DNA of 64,000 nucleotides, taken from contig OX235272.1 of NCBI GenBank assembly GCA_944472155.2, positions 17,902,354 to 17,966,353 on the forward strand, given 5' to 3'. The stretch is from Trichobilharzia szidati (lineage: Eukaryota > Platyhelminthes > Trematoda > Strigeidida > Schistosomatidae). The notes under the pieces are model-generated. The model had not been told where the DNA came from. It saw only the letters and a program-made list of their open reading frames with translations, and did not search any database. Positions 1-11,545 of the stretch are shown piece by piece; positions within the stretch are counted from its first letter, which is position 1; every line of letters starts with the position of its first letter. Both the position numbers and the translations under genes were made by a program.

Positions 1-895
1 ATCTATGCTCGTACAACCAAGTACAGGAACTCAACGATACCATACTTGGCCCGTGTTCTAAGTGACAGAGACAATGTTAAGCGCGAAACCTATGACTTGC
101 TTTGTTGTTAATAACATAATTTTAGGCTCTTTTATTTCTCTCTTATTTTGTATTCTATTGTGAACTCCTTCTTAAACATACTTAGCTACCTAAATTATTA
201 ACATTGGCTTACTTTTTTGTACTTTACTATATTCCTTCTATTGTGTATCTACTGGTTCCGACTCTATTAGCACTATGAGTATTACAAAATTATCCTGTCA
301 TTAACCATCATGTAATTATTAGTTTTGTGGTTGTTTTTTCTTATTTTCTATACTTTTCGGCAATATTAACTGACAATCATTGGTTGTGAACGCCATAGTC
401 ACCACCTTAAAAAATTTTGTATTATGCAGGATTACTCACACTACCACTACAAACACTGCATTAGACCTGACAATAAAAAACAAAACAACAACCCTGAAAT
501 GTTATTTCATGATTGTTTAGTGTTGTTTCAACCAAATTAACTGATCATCTTGGCGATAAACATTCTTAAATATCATTTCATAACTTCTTGTATGACTATA
601 GCTTTACTGTCACCATGCATAATCATATCATAGCTTCCACTACCCAATACTGAGTTATTATTATATGCTGTTTATTTTCCTTTCTACTCCTTGGTATTTT
701 TTCGCATTTATAATTATTTTTGTGTTTATCCTGTTTTTTTTGCTGTTGGTGTCTTTAGATTTATTATTCTTTTTGTTAAATACTCCTTTTAAACGTTGGA
801 TAAAATTAGATGCAAATATTGTAGATATGTGCTGAAAATTCCACACTGTACCACTAGTACTGTTTCTGGAATAAAGCAAATTATTATTATATTAT
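1..895 (+). mobile_element. CR1-A LINE, 3' end (ORF2 C-terminus and 3' UTR)
   Basis: The window opens inside the last codons of a CR1-like ORF2: residues YARTTKYRNSTIPYLA, then a stop near 110. A 780-bp AT-rich 3' UTR follows, ending in GGAATAAAGCAAATT and an ATT microsatellite, the usual 3' end of CR1-clade LINEs. Nearly the same sequence recurs at 25869-26755 (+) and 16580-17460 (-), so this is an interspersed family and not a host 3' UTR. The 5' side lies outside the window. No intact coding region is present here. Confidence 0.8.
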
Positions 896-1173
896 TGTTC
901 TCTTCGTAAACCGTTGTTTAAGAGTAAAGCATTCATGGCGTCGGTAAACAGACAAATCCACTACCGCCGTCTTATTTTGTACTCAACTATTTTTCTGACA
1001 TTATTAAATACACATATATGTATTTAACAGTGAGTTAATCTACCCACTGATATAAATTAAGCATAGAGAAGGGTGAATACTATGAAAAAAAAGGGAAAAA
1101 TTTCCCTGGTTAACCGGAAAATACCAAATGAGGTATAAAAATTTTGACAATTTTGCGTTTTGTCAGATTAGAC

Positions 1174-1218
1174 AGTTAGTTAGTTAGTGAGTTAGTTAGT
1201 TTGTTCATTAGTTAGTCA
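1174..1218. repeat. GTTA-type simple repeat
   Basis: Imperfect tetranucleotide repeat of GTTA units. It sits in an otherwise featureless AT-rich stretch (about 900-1460) where I see no gene. Confidence 0.7.
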
Positions 1219-1462
1219 CGCTGAATTATATCTGTTGACTGGATAGTTATGATGATAATAAAAAAATAATAATGATATTGAGGTAAATTTCGACTGAATT
1301 TTTTGGGTTATTTTATCAATAATTTTATTTCTAAATAATATTGAATTTTATATCTAACCATAATATGATGTTCCTCAACTTTTAATCGTTATTGAGTTGT
1401 AAAATGCTGGTTGCTGTTAGACTGTTATCCTGTATCAATTTATTTATTATGGATTATTATTA

Positions 1463-2600
1463 TTATTACTATTGTTCCCTTGGGTTCCTAGTGGAACATA
1501 GGGCTTCAACTGCACGTCTCCACTTGCTTCTTCTGTCTTCTCCTGTACTTTTCACCTGCATCCATGTTAGTCCATACTGTTTCAACTCCTCTTCACACGA
1601 TCTCCTCCATGTCACCATTGGACGTCTAACTCACCGCTTCCCTTTTAAGTTCCACTCAAGCTATGGCCTGATGCGCGATGTCACCCAGCGGCCTCCTCCT
1701 CAGCGAGTGTCAAATCCATCTCCACTTTCTTCTGCATATTTGCTGGGCGATTGGCTCTTGTTTTGTTTCTTCCCATAGTTTCTTGTTGGTTATGCTTTCC
1801 GGCCATCTGATCTTCAGCATAGAGCGAAGACAGTTAGTTGCTGATAAAGGTCTGCAACAGACTGTTGGAAATATTCTTTGTGACACACTGGTCAAGTTTC
1901 TGATCCGTATAGAAGAACTGACTGACTTGACGTTTGTATTGAAAATCCGAATTTTGTAGTTGATGGTGAGTGACGGGGATTTTCAGATTGGTTTCAGGTT
2001 GATGAATGTGTTTCTCGCCTTCTCGATTCTCGATTTGACATCCTCTTCCGTTCCTCCTGTAGTTGAGACAATGTTCCCTAGATAAGTGAGTGAATGAAGT
2101 AACCTCTTTCAAATCCCCCCCGCTGATGTTGATTGACGCTGGATGTTGCTGCTGTTATTGTTGTTGTTTTAAGTTGATTATTTTCACAACCTCCGTCTTG
2201 TCTATGTTCACCTGGAGTCCTGTCTTCTCAGGCTGCTTCTTCGACCAGTTTGTCGGTTTTCGCTTGTAAGTCTTCGATTTTGTGTGACATCAAACATAAA
2301 TCATCCACACGCGAAATCCAGGTCTTCTAGATTCTTCACGTCGGTCAGGACAGGATATCGCTGTCTTCTCGTTTCCCACTGTCTGATGCATAATCCAGTC
2401 CAGTCCACCACAATTTGGAATATCACTGGTGATAATAAACACCCGTGTCTGACTCCTGTGTTTACTGCAAACGCCTCGCTGAGTTTTCCGTTGTGGATCA
2501 CTTGACATGTACCGTTGTCGCACAGCTGCTGAATAAGGAGATAAATTGTTGTAACGTGTATCAGATTGAAAATTCCATTTAGTACAACTATTACTGCTGT
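1463..2600 (-). mobile_element. RTE-2 LINE, 5'-truncated degenerate copy
   Basis: Read on the minus strand, the pieces match the C-terminal half of an RTE reverse transcriptase. They run from the thumb-side segment CQVIHNGKLSEAF (near 2490) through the TITINGRDLKEV-like segment to the end of the ORF, then a short UTR next to an ATT microsatellite at about 1460. Frameshifts break the frame repeatedly (minus-strand pieces at 1834-2112 and 2301-2627). The same family occurs at 14055, 15593, 27873 and 41855. It is dead as a gene. Confidence 0.8.
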
Positions 2601-3394
2601 TTTGAATAAAGTGATATGTAATAACAAGATAACATCAATGCGGACAAATTAAAGTGATTAATTTCCTGAATGATGTAACTGAGAGTTAGTAAGGACAGAT
2701 AGTTCTGTATAGTAACATGCTTTGTCATCACTAAAATAAAAAGTTGATTTATTCTGCGGTAGATAACAGTCTACATGGATAGTAAGGCATAGTATATCAC
2801 TCCTAAGATGATATTATGGTAGGCAAAACCGCTTAAAGAGTTCTAAATTATTACTGGGCTAAGCTATCTTCGTGATTCAGAAAACAGTCGGCCATAGTAT
2901 TCTAACTACTTCTTAATAACATAAGCTTCTTAAATATAGAATTAGGTGGATGTTTAGAGCACAAAAATTGAAAATATTCAGCTTGCAAATTCATAATTGC
3001 ATAAGAACACATACTACTGTGTAAATGAGATCAGTGACTGCATACCAGTAGTTCTTGCTAGCCGATCAGATTGAAGTGATCTAGACACCAGATGGTGGTC
3101 GTTTTGTTCGTTTGACAGAGAGCTCATCATTATTAGCGTACTAGGTCTAACTCACCTTAGGGAGCCGAATCATTTCAAATCACCTAATTTCCAGTTAACT
3201 ACTTCAATGAATTGGTAATACAAGAAGTCGCATTCACAGTTTGTAAATTAATTTCCGGTTTTTACACGGTTAGAGGTGAGATTTCACCAGAGCTTTCTTT
3301 GGAAACCGAAATAGTTCTGATCAAAATATGTAACTTGTATGATACCGTCAATCTTAGTCAAAAAAGCGAATATAATTGCTGGAAATTGATATTT
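2600..3394. other. No gene seen
   Basis: AT-rich sequence with no convincing coding region. A short segment near 3066-3102 (GAAGTGATCTAGACACC) recurs in altered form near 3436-3462, suggesting an eroded duplication of Sm-alpha-like flanking sequence. Confidence 0.4.
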
Positions 3395-3690
3395 GTGTAC
3401 CGCTCACACCAACCAGAAGTGCTTCCTAGACAGTCTGAAGTGATCTATACACCGGATGGCTTGTTTTCCCTCATTAACCTTCCTAGGAGAACTATAATTA
3501 GATTCAACTGGTGGATGGTGACCAGTAGTGGAATACAGGACGCACATTCCGTCCTATGTGGGACTCGTCAACTGACTTCTAATTGCATGCCCAGACATCA
3601 TCAAAGCATCTGCACAAGAAGCCGACATGTCAACCTGAGACTGAGCACTTCGATCGAATGAACCTACCGGAAAATCTAAAATTGAATTAA
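3395..3690 (-). repeat. Sm-alpha-like hammerhead repeat, degenerate
   Basis: On the minus strand, near 3529-3592, there is a hammerhead-like core: TTGACGA, a GTCCCACATAGGAC hairpin, GGAA in place of GAAA, then a TGCGTC cleavage-site-like segment followed by CTGTATTCCACTACTGG. This arrangement resembles the known schistosome Sm-alpha satellite ribozyme. A relative lies at 55270-55580 and shares the flanking segment around 3615-3690. The core carries changes at invariant positions (C3, and an A of GAAA), so activity is unlikely. Confidence 0.6.
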
Positions 3691-3885
3691 AAAATAATGA
3701 GATTTGTTCTCTAAATGTGTAAGCTTCAGATGATTTGCAAAGTGACAATTTGATTTAATAGGCCAAGTGATAGGGGTTTTTGCTTGAGGTTCTAAATATG
3801 TTGCTTTAGATCGTTTAATTGAAAAAATCTGAGTTTGGTTTGCTAAGTTAACTGTAGGACTTTAACCTATTATTATACTATAATC

Positions 3886-5098
3886 GTTTCCTTTAATTCC
3901 TACAGGAACATACGGCTTCAGCCATGCGTCTCCATTGCCTTTGGTTCTCTGCTACAGTTTTCACATTGCTCCAAGTCTGCCCACACGCTTTCATCTCCTC
4001 TTCACATGACCTCCTCCAAGTCACCAACCCTCGCACTGACCACCAACTCGCCGCTTCCTATTCAGTCGGGTCCCACTCGAGCAATGGCTTGTCTAGTGAT
4101 GTCACTTGATGCATTGTTTCCTCAGAGTATGGCCAGCCAATCCATCTCCATTTCTTCCTGCCTGCCTATTTGTTTCACAATCGGTTCTTGCTGAGTTGGT
4201 TCGCTCATTGCCAGAGATCCCTCTCTGTTGCTGATCTCTTCTGGCCAGCCACCTGATTCTCAGTGGTATTGAGCGAAGACAACTGTTAATGAAGGTGTGA
4301 AGTTTGTTTGAGATGCTCTTTATGACGCGCAGTGCAAGTCTCTGATTCGTACAGTGAGTAGCACTGACTGACTTCACATTGGAGTTGAAAATCCGGATCT
4401 TATGTTCGTTTTGATGCTGAGTGCTGTTGACCTCCACACCGAGTTGAGAGTAGTGAAAGCTTGTCTTGCTTTTCCGATCATCGCTGTTTTGATATCCTCG
4501 TCAGTTCGGTTTTCCTGTAGTTGAAACGATGCTTCTCAGGTAGGTGGGTAGGTAAGAAGGTCGTTTCTTTCAGATACCTTCCATTTATGCTGATCGTTGT
4601 CTGTTGTTGTTCTTGTCCAAGAATCTTCATCACCTCTGTTTTCTCTATGTTCACCTGAAGTCTTATTTTCTCTGGATGCTTCTTCTGACAACTTGTTGCT
4701 TTTCGCTTGCATATCTTCCAGTTTGTGGGAAATCAGACATATATCATCGGCGAAGTCCAGATCCTCCAAGTCTCTTTTTGTGTGAGTCCGTTTTATGCCT
4801 GTTTCCTCATTTCCCGTTGTTTGTCGCATTATCCAATCTACTGCAATCAAGAAAATCATTGGTGATAGTAGGCAGCCAGCTTGTCTTACCCCTGTCCTCA
4901 CTTCGAAGGATTCCGTAAGTTTCCCGTTGTGGATTACTTGGCATGCAGCATTGTCATACAGCTGTTGGATGAGATGTATTATTGTCGGTGGTATCCGTAG
5001 TAGCGAAGTAGTTGCCAAAACACCTCTCGATCGACACTGTCTGCTGAAGGCCTTTTCAAAGTCGATAAAGTTGAGATAGAGAGGTGACTGCCATTCTA
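3886..5098 (-). mobile_element. RTE-1 (SR2/Perere-3-like) LINE, 5'-truncated
   Basis: Minus-strand translation gives RTE reverse transcriptase from the DFEKAF segment (near 5060) through HLIQQLYDNAACQVIHNGK, TGVRQAGCLLSPMIF and DLEDLDFADDICLIS (FADD catalytic box intact, near 4750). The C-terminal region reaches the end near 3900. A one-base shift breaks the frame near 5045 and others follow. The 3' end is next to ATT-rich sequence. Truncation and frameshifts mean no functional protein. Confidence 0.85.
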
Positions 5099-5099
5099 A

Positions 5100-6000
5100 G
5101 CAAAATTAAAAGATGTATTACAGGAATGATGTACAATGAAGTCTATGAATCTAGAGAATCTCAACATTGTTAAAGTTGGAAAACTTGGAACAGGAGTGTT
5201 AGACTACACTCAAAATTTCATCCAGCTATACTTATACTATTTATCTTTCTTCTGTGTCAGATAAAATTGCGTAATACGAAGTGAGTATCTCAATTGCCAT
5301 CGATTCATCCATCTTAATGAGTGTCTATTTGCGACATGGTAACATTCTTGTGCAGAATGAATGATAAGAATAATGGTAATCTTTGCATGCGCATCTCCTG
5401 TAAAACACATTCATTCATTCACATACAAATATTGCAATTCACGACACAGAAATAATAATCATAAGAGAGAGATGTCACAAAAAACGGCATAATCCTATTT
5501 TGTTTTCTTTCTATTCTGTCCTCCTCAAAGGAGCATATCTTATTTTGCAAGGTGAGAGAGAGATTAAACAGCATCAAATTCAATTATCAGAGTAGTAGTA
5601 GTATTCAACGTGAACAATAAAAGAAAGAAAAAGAAGAAAAAGAATAGGAGCTTTCATGAAGAAGACGGTTTCTTTTGTCATTCTCAGAAAACGTATTAGA
5701 GAAAGTAAAAAAACCAACAACAACAACAACAACAACACAAAGTCTGTTTTGTGTAATACTAAGCCATAGAAGAAAGGATAGAAGAAAATATGGATAACAA
5801 AAAAAGAAATAATAATTTTCTGAATCTGTCATATCCAAACACATTTTTGAGTATTAACAATCTCTCGCTCTCTAATGAGCATGTGAGTTATTATTTTTGC
5901 TTTTAAAGAGAAAGAATGTTTACTATATTTAACCTAATCTCATTGATTTGATGAGTTGCTTTTGAGTTGAATGAAGGTTATAAATCATCCTTAAACTTGT
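5100..6000. other. No gene seen; AT-rich with AAC run
   Basis: Low-complexity, AT-rich stretch with an AAC microsatellite near 5713-5736 and CATT repeats near 5410. Short open frames across the A-rich segment (5605-5844) encode only low-complexity residues and look fortuitous. Confidence 0.5.
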
Positions 6001-6045
6001 CAGGTTTAGATATAATAGAGAAGATTTGTAGCTCAGGTGGATGAT

Positions 6046-6655
6046 TTTGGTGTGGTTGTGTTCTCTGAGCTGGATGGTTTGGTTGCGAAGCTTTCATTGC
6101 TCTACTGAGCAACATCTTCAGCGCATACTTCGATGTGAAGTGAGCTTTTAGAATTCTCTATGAGTTATTAGTCATCTCTTCTAGTGACCCTGAACATGAT
6201 TGGTTGTTTTCGTGTGACATTTCACCCCCTAGTTTGCTTGTCTCGGTGCTGGCTGCTTCTTTGGTCTGGATATCGTTAGTCATTCCTTCTGCTAACCTTG
6301 AACGTGATTGGCTGTTTTCGTGTGACTTCTCACTTTCTAGTTCACTTGTTTTGGTGTTGACTGTTTCCTTGACCTGAAGTTTGACTTTGTTTTTGTGTGA
6401 ATTTCTTCGTATGGATTGGTATATTTTGTCAATCTCTATGTGTCTATTGATTGCTGATTCATTTGAATACCAAGGGGTGAAATGTCACACAAAAACAACC
6501 AATCACGTTCAGGATTACTAGAAGAGATGACTAATAAACTCATAGAGAATTCTAAAAGCTCACTTCACATCGAAGTATGCGCTGAAGATGTTGCTCAGTA
6601 GAGCAATGAAAGCTTCGCAACCAAACCATCCAGCTCAGAGAACACAACCACACCG
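6046..6655. repeat. FB fold-back repeat, copy 1
   Basis: The left arm (about 6046-6234) is closely complementary to the right arm (about 6474-6655), separated by roughly 240 bp. The left side also contains a direct duplication with a period near 125 bp (segments starting about 6170 and 6280). A second copy with the same arms but different bases lies at 23053-23726, which makes this an interspersed family. Each arm carries a hammerhead-like core (see 6582-6611). There is no coding capacity, and I do not recognise the family. Confidence 0.75.
6582..6615 (+). ncRNA. Hammerhead-like core in FB copy 1
   Basis: CTGAAGA at 6582-6588 matches CUGANGA. A hairpin of GTTGCTC / AGTA loop / GAGCAAT follows, then GAAA at 6608-6611 and AGCTT, which could give a two-base-pair palindromic stem III with a CUU cleavage triplet. 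CGCA follows and can pair with the TGCG just upstream as stem I. One extra T sits between the core and stem II. The equivalent hairpin in copy 2 differs by three paired compensatory changes. Stem I is short, so activity would need dimerisation. Function is inferred. Confidence 0.5.
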
Positions 6656-6829
6656 AAAACTTGTTAGGTTGCCCAACAGTATAATTTTAAAGTTAGAAGG
6701 TTAGGAAAAAATAGACAGGAAACCTTAGTTGTAACAACTAATGATATTCCAATCAAAAAGCATTCAAGAAATATAGATTAGGGATAGAAGTTTACAAAAT
6801 TTCGGCAGAATAATCTTTCGTTGATATTA

Positions 6830-7262
6830 GGTGGTTGGTAGCATTTCAGCAGGAAACCTTGGATCTAGATTTCGCGCTAGTTGGCAGTCACCACTAGACC
6901 TTGAAAGAAGTCATGTCTCTCCTGAGATTCGAGCCCACGTCACTCTGTGCCACCTGAATTCAGAGACGTTACCACTGAGCTATTCGGGCTCACAATTGAC
7001 CTCCTGCAGGATACTTTGATTAGACACAAGTTAGTGACTAGTGTAGTGCGTCTAGTCCTTTGTTTGATGCAGACTGAATTCCATCAGTCAACTTTGCAAT
7101 GTGCCCAGCATTCTGGGTGGCTGTCGATCACAGTGCACCTTGAATTGTTGATGTTAGATGGTTGGAGGCAAACGGCAAGAAGGCGTGATAGTGAACCATT
7201 TAGATTGCTGACTACACTGCAAACTTGACCGATAGAATCCAGTCTGTACCACACGAAGGACT
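6830..7262 (-). mobile_element. SINE-3 (tRNA-like repeat), with inverted flank
   Basis: On the minus strand near 6920-6992 there is a tRNA-like head: A-box-like TAGCTCAGTGGTAACG and B-box-like GGCTCGAATCT. The body resembles 25310-25515 (+) and 42590-42730 (+). To the right, 7045-7100 and about 7205-7262 carry inverted versions of one segment (CAGACTGAATTC-like), also found near 24415-24465. No protein is encoded. The tRNA species of origin is not clear. Confidence 0.6.
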
Positions 7263-7264
7263 AG

Positions 7265-7455
7265 GCACATTTTTTTATTATAGCTTGATTCCACACAGTA
7301 TTTTTGGTAGAAGTATGGAATTTTCAGCATATGATATCGGTAGCGCAAATTTTCCAGGCTGATCATTGATGTGAGGTGTGCGTTGGTAGGTGCTTGAACC
7401 CCGGACCAAGTGCATGGTCCGCGAGAGTCCTAACCTCTATGCCACCACTAGTTAT
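7265..7455 (-). mobile_element. SINE-1a (tRNA-like head, CR1-like tail)
   Basis: The minus strand begins near 7455 with a tRNA-like head (GTGGCATAGAGGTTAGGAC A-box region; GGGGTTCAAGC B-box region). It ends with a tail near 7265-7330 that resembles the terminal 55 bp of the CR1 LINEs here (GCTGAAAATTCCATAC, then GTGTGGAATCAAGCTATAA). Sister copies are at 43900, 55895 and 58752. These are expected to be transcribed by Pol III and mobilised by a CR1 enzyme; that is inference from the shared tail. Confidence 0.75.
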
Positions 7456-7625
7456 TGCCTAGTAATCAATCAAAGAATAATCGTTTCTCAACATTCTACT
7501 GATAATTGGTTTGTATTCTCAATTAATTGAGAAAAAAGACACTGGAATACGAGCAGCAAATTTAAAAAAAGATTAATTTACTTAGTTTTCAAGGGTTGGC
7601 TTTCAGTAATGTAACTGATTTGTCC

Positions 7626-8632
7626 ACTATCGCCAGTGATTTTCCTGACTGCAGTAGACTGGATGAGGCGACAAACAGTGGTGGGTAGTGAGGAAACAGG
7701 CATAAAATTGACTCACACAAAAAACAACTTGGAGGATCTTGACTTCGCCGATGATATATGTCTGATTTCCCACAAACTGGAAGATATGCAAGCGAAAAGC
7801 AACAAATTGACGATGGAAGAAGCATCAAAGATAGCACACCACTTCAGGTAAACATACAGAAAACAGAGGTGATGAAGATTCCTGGCCAACACCACCAACA
7901 GCAACAACAACAGACAATGATTAGCATGAATGGAAGGAACCTGAAAGAAACAACCTCTTTTACCTACCCACATGGGAAGCATCGTTTCAACTCCAGGCCG
8001 ACGGAACTGACGATGATATCAAAGGAAGAATCGGAAAAGCAAAATAAGCTTTCACTACTCTCAAGTCTGTGTGGAGGTCAACAGCCCTACTCAGCATGAA
8101 AACGAAGATAATATCTGGATATTCAACTCCAATGTGAATTCAGTCAGTGCTACTCACTATACGGATGGATCAGAGACTTGCACTGCGCGTCATGAAGAGC
8201 ATCTCAAACAAACTACAGACCTTCATCAACAGCTAGTTGTCTTCGCTCAATACCACTCAAGATCAGATGGCCGGCCGGCCAGAAGAGATCAGCAACAGAG
8301 AGGGATCTCTGGCAATGAGCGAACCAACTCAGCAGGAACCGATTGTGAAACAAATAGGCAGGAAGAAATGGAGATGGATTGGCTGGCCATACTCTGAGGA
8401 AACAAACCATCAAGTGACATCACTAGACAAGCCATTGCTCGAGTGGGACCCGAAAATGAGCGGCGAGTTGGTCGTCAGTGCAATAGTGGGTGACTTAGAG
8501 GAGGTCATGTGAGGAGGAGATGAAAGCGTGTGGGCAGACTTGGAGCCAGGTGAAGACTCTAGCAGAGAACCGAACTTAATGGAGACGCACGGCTGAATCC
8601 CTATGTTCTTCTAGGAATTAAAGGAAACAATA
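7626..8632 (+). mobile_element. RTE-1 LINE, 5'-truncated
   Basis: The plus strand starts in the reverse transcriptase at SPVIFLTAVDW and runs through DLDFADDICLISHKLEDMQAK (7728-7790). It passes a CAA repeat coding Gln (about 7890-7912), NSNVNSVSATHY and the C-terminal WRWIGWPYSEETNHQVTSL segment to the ORF end. It finishes with a 3' tail and AAT repeats near 8632. Small indels split the frame. It is close in sequence to 21515-22400. Confidence 0.85.
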
Positions 8633-8639
8633 ATAATAA

Positions 8640-9660
8640 TGATTATATCAGAGTGAAAGGAAAGTTTTTGATCAATTTTGAAGTCAGGTGAAATTAATGT
8701 TAGAGGACCACGTGCAATGGCAATGAAAAAAGCTGAGGCCCCATGTTTTACTCAAAACACAAACAATTAATGAAAAGTATTTCGAACAATTAACTAAAAG
8801 TCGTCTATGTGAACAAAGTAGAGTTGGCATTATGCTACGCAAAAGCCACCTTACTTATAGCTCATGTACAATGATATCTTAAAAACTTACTCGACCATTA
8901 AAAAAAACATTTGATATAAATTCAGATAACCTTATTTGTTTTTAAGGTAATTTCTATTTTTGAAACCGAAATGTTTGATCTCCGTTGACATGTCGGCTTC
9001 TAGTACGAACTTTATGACAATGTCTGAGGATTAACTAATTATGTGTAGCATTGAATTCTATGAACCCCGGGATGGGATATTCCAATCCAGTATACTCAAT
9101 CAAAGGGAAATATAAAATTAGCTTAAACAAAAAGGGACACCCATTGCATAAGAGGAGGCTCTTGTGGCCTAATGGATAATATTTCGTCACTTAAAACATT
9201 AGGTGTAGGCTTCAAGACCCTGTGTGAACAACATTAATCACTGGAGACTGCTGGTACCTCCAACTGACCAGTACTGAATAGGACAAAATACATATTCAGG
9301 ATTCGACTGTTAGTAACCACCCACCAAATAATATCATTACATCATATTGTTCCTATGTATATCAGCTTTGAAAGTGTCTTGATGTCTGTCTATCTGAATT
9401 CATAACAACAACTGCTTTGGATTCATCACACCACTGTGAGCAAGATGTGTGTGATTTAAGCGAAATGAGGTTGACAGACTCTTATAGAATATTAAAATTT
9501 AGTATTTTCCATACATTCTATTGCAAAACTTGACTCGGACTAATTTTACCAGTTATAAAGTTATAAATTTTGTAACGTTATTTCTTGTTTCCACATAGGC
9601 GGTTTCACTGATGTCATAGAAGAATCTCTGAACCCGATCCAATGACCCATGAATTCTATA
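8640..9660. other. No gene; possible eroded small repeats
   Basis: There is no convincing coding region. A segment near 8955-9015 resembles the flank of Sm-alpha-like repeats (GACATGTCGGCTTC). A segment near 9165-9230 has a weak tRNA-like look (TGGCCTAATGGATAA, then GGCTTCAAGACCC). Both are too degraded to call firmly. Confidence 0.35.
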
Positions 9661-9662
9661 AT

Positions 9663-10260
9663 TATTATTATTGCTTCCTTTAATTCCTAGAAGAACATAG
9701 GGCTTCAGCCGTGAGTCTCCATTGCGTTCGGTTCTCTGCTACAGTCTTCACCTGGCTCCAAGTCTGCCCCCACGTTTTCATCTCCTCTTCACATGACCTC
9801 CTCCAAGTCAACCTTGGACAACCGTACCTTTTCATTTCGTTTGCGATCTGGGCAGCTTTGCCAATCTCGTACATGGTGTGGACATTCCATGTCCCCACAC
9901 AGACTTTTTCTTTTGGCGCAAGGAGATTCGTCATGCTGAAGTTTCTGTAGCAGCTTTGTTTACAGGGTGGGGTTGCTAGCCTCACGCCTGAGAAGGGGAG
10001 AGAGAAAAGGTTAGTGTTGCGTGACCGCAGAGCCCAGGGGACAACTGCTTGAGGCCGGTCACACGCGGCCTTTTTTTGTTTGTTCTTTCTTGTTGGGTGT
10101 GTATCAGTAGCATATTTATCACTTCTGTCCTGTGACACAGCAGCAGGAAGCGCGGTCGTTGTTAATCCGGGCCCCGACCGATCCGGCATGATATTTTGTG
10201 AGTTTGTTTGAGTCATGGTATTGGATAAGTTAGCTGCTTTTTGTCTAACAGCTATCCAAA
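9663..10260 (-). mobile_element. RTE internal-deletion derivative (5' end fused to 3' end)
   Basis: Minus-strand frame 10216-9680 (178 aa) begins MTQTNSQNIMPDRSG and reaches KEKVCVGTWNVHTMYEIGK, the start of the RTE apurinic-type endonuclease domain. It then jumps, within one open frame, to RLTWRRSCEEEMKTWGQTW, the extreme C-terminus of the same ORF. Roughly the whole endonuclease core and reverse transcriptase are absent. The 3' end abuts an ATT microsatellite. An in-frame fusion retaining both element ends looks like a non-autonomous RTE derivative, though a single chance deletion is also possible. Confidence 0.75.
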
Positions 10261-10289
10261 CAACCTTTATGGCATGGTGGGACCTACAG

Positions 10290-10650
10290 GAACATAAGTT
10301 TCAGCCAATATAGCTGGTTGGGTCATTGCGATATGCAAGCCCGACCACCACGTCAAGGTAGCAGCAGCTGTCTATTCAAGGTATATATGTATCGTAACCA
10401 TCAGCCATCGATGAGTCACTGTTCTCTAAGCATACTTGGTGAACCTTGCTGGTCACAACTTCTCACTGGAACTCCAGGTTCACCAAGTCGAATAGGAGAA
10501 CACTTACTTGTCCATGGCATTGGCTGGCGGTCTCGCTATATATATCATGAACTGGTAAGGCAGGAATTCATCAGCAAATGGGACGGTTCCCAGTGGCTGA
10601 TCGGCCTACAAGAAGTTCACCGTGTAACCTACAGAATCTCTTAACAAATC
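10290..10650 (-). repeat. Degraded S2-like repeat body
   Basis: Segments such as GGTCACAACTTCTCACTGGAA (near 10448) and CTTGTCCATGGCATTGGCTGG (near 10507) match the 5' body of S2 copies at 50440-50600, 41190 and 57330 in both orientations. The order is scrambled. A short RTE-like 3' tail remnant lies at about 10285-10312. No gene. Confidence 0.45.
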
Positions 10651-10654
10651 AATA

Positions 10655-11545
10655 AGAAGACGTATTTTGTCTGAAATGTGTAATGTATTTGAGCAACGTA
10701 TTTCGGATGTTCCGACCACACACGTACTTCTCATACATATTTGTATAAAGGGAACGAGAGCATGAATTATTACAACACAGATGAAATTGTGTGCGGATCA
10801 AGGTCACAAATAAGACGTTGGCAGGTGATGTAAGGAACGGGGGTCAGAAAAAAGAAGGAAAAGGGTGAGAATATTACTAGGTAAGTTGTATCTTGGCTCT
10901 AAACTGGGTTACTAAGGCAAGTTCAAAGAGAGGTTTAAGTCGTTTTATGGCCAAGGCTTCAAATAACTTAAGTATGTGACCCAAACTTATTGTATATATG
11001 GGTTTAAAAGCACTGTTGAAATCTACTTTGTGACCGGTCTATATGATATGTTTCGTGATAGATGATGTTAGACATCTATTTCCAGGATCAGTTGTATTCG
11101 GCAATTTTATTTGTTGTTGCAGGCACTTTAAAATATTTTCTGTAGCCCTGATCTGCAGAGACCGATGGATCTTCCCTATGTACGGTGGCCAAACATACAT
11201 GTAAACTGGTGAACACAGTGTGATGTGACTATCTTTCGGTTGCTGTGAGGGTTTACAGGACAACATAGATCATGTTTTCTCTATGAAAGCAAGTTTAGCT
11301 GCATAGAAAGTTCTATTAATTACCGCCTTGATTGTTTGTTTAATGATCAGACTTTAACTACCACTCTTCAGCGGTAAGGATATATAAATCTCTATGCATG
11401 GGGAGGGCTGACTGTATTGGTGGAGCCCTTTCTTTAATACTCCGATAACTCCTAATGAATTTCAGTGGGCAGTTGTTATCTAAAGATTCTTTGGTTTTCA
11501 GCGTTGCAAATAAAAATTATTGATCAGGAAGGAACAACATTAGGT
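10655..11545 (-). mobile_element. Penelope-like element, C-terminal part
   Basis: Minus-strand reading gives a Penelope-type C-terminus. The stretch LKTKESLDNNCPLKFIR near 11500 is followed by CSPVYMYVWPPYIGKIHRS near 11215 (a degenerate GIY-YIG endonuclease start) and SLQIRATENILKCLQQQIK. The frame then continues through a GHKVDFNSAFKPIY segment near 11015. Several frameshifts separate the pieces. Related C-termini are at 52890-54040 and, in a different subfamily, at 29775-31395. Confidence 0.75.

Noticed and set aside
5605..5844. Small membrane protein
   Set aside because: The hydrophobic residues derive from A-rich and AAC repeat sequence read antisense; no conservation with other copies and no gene context.
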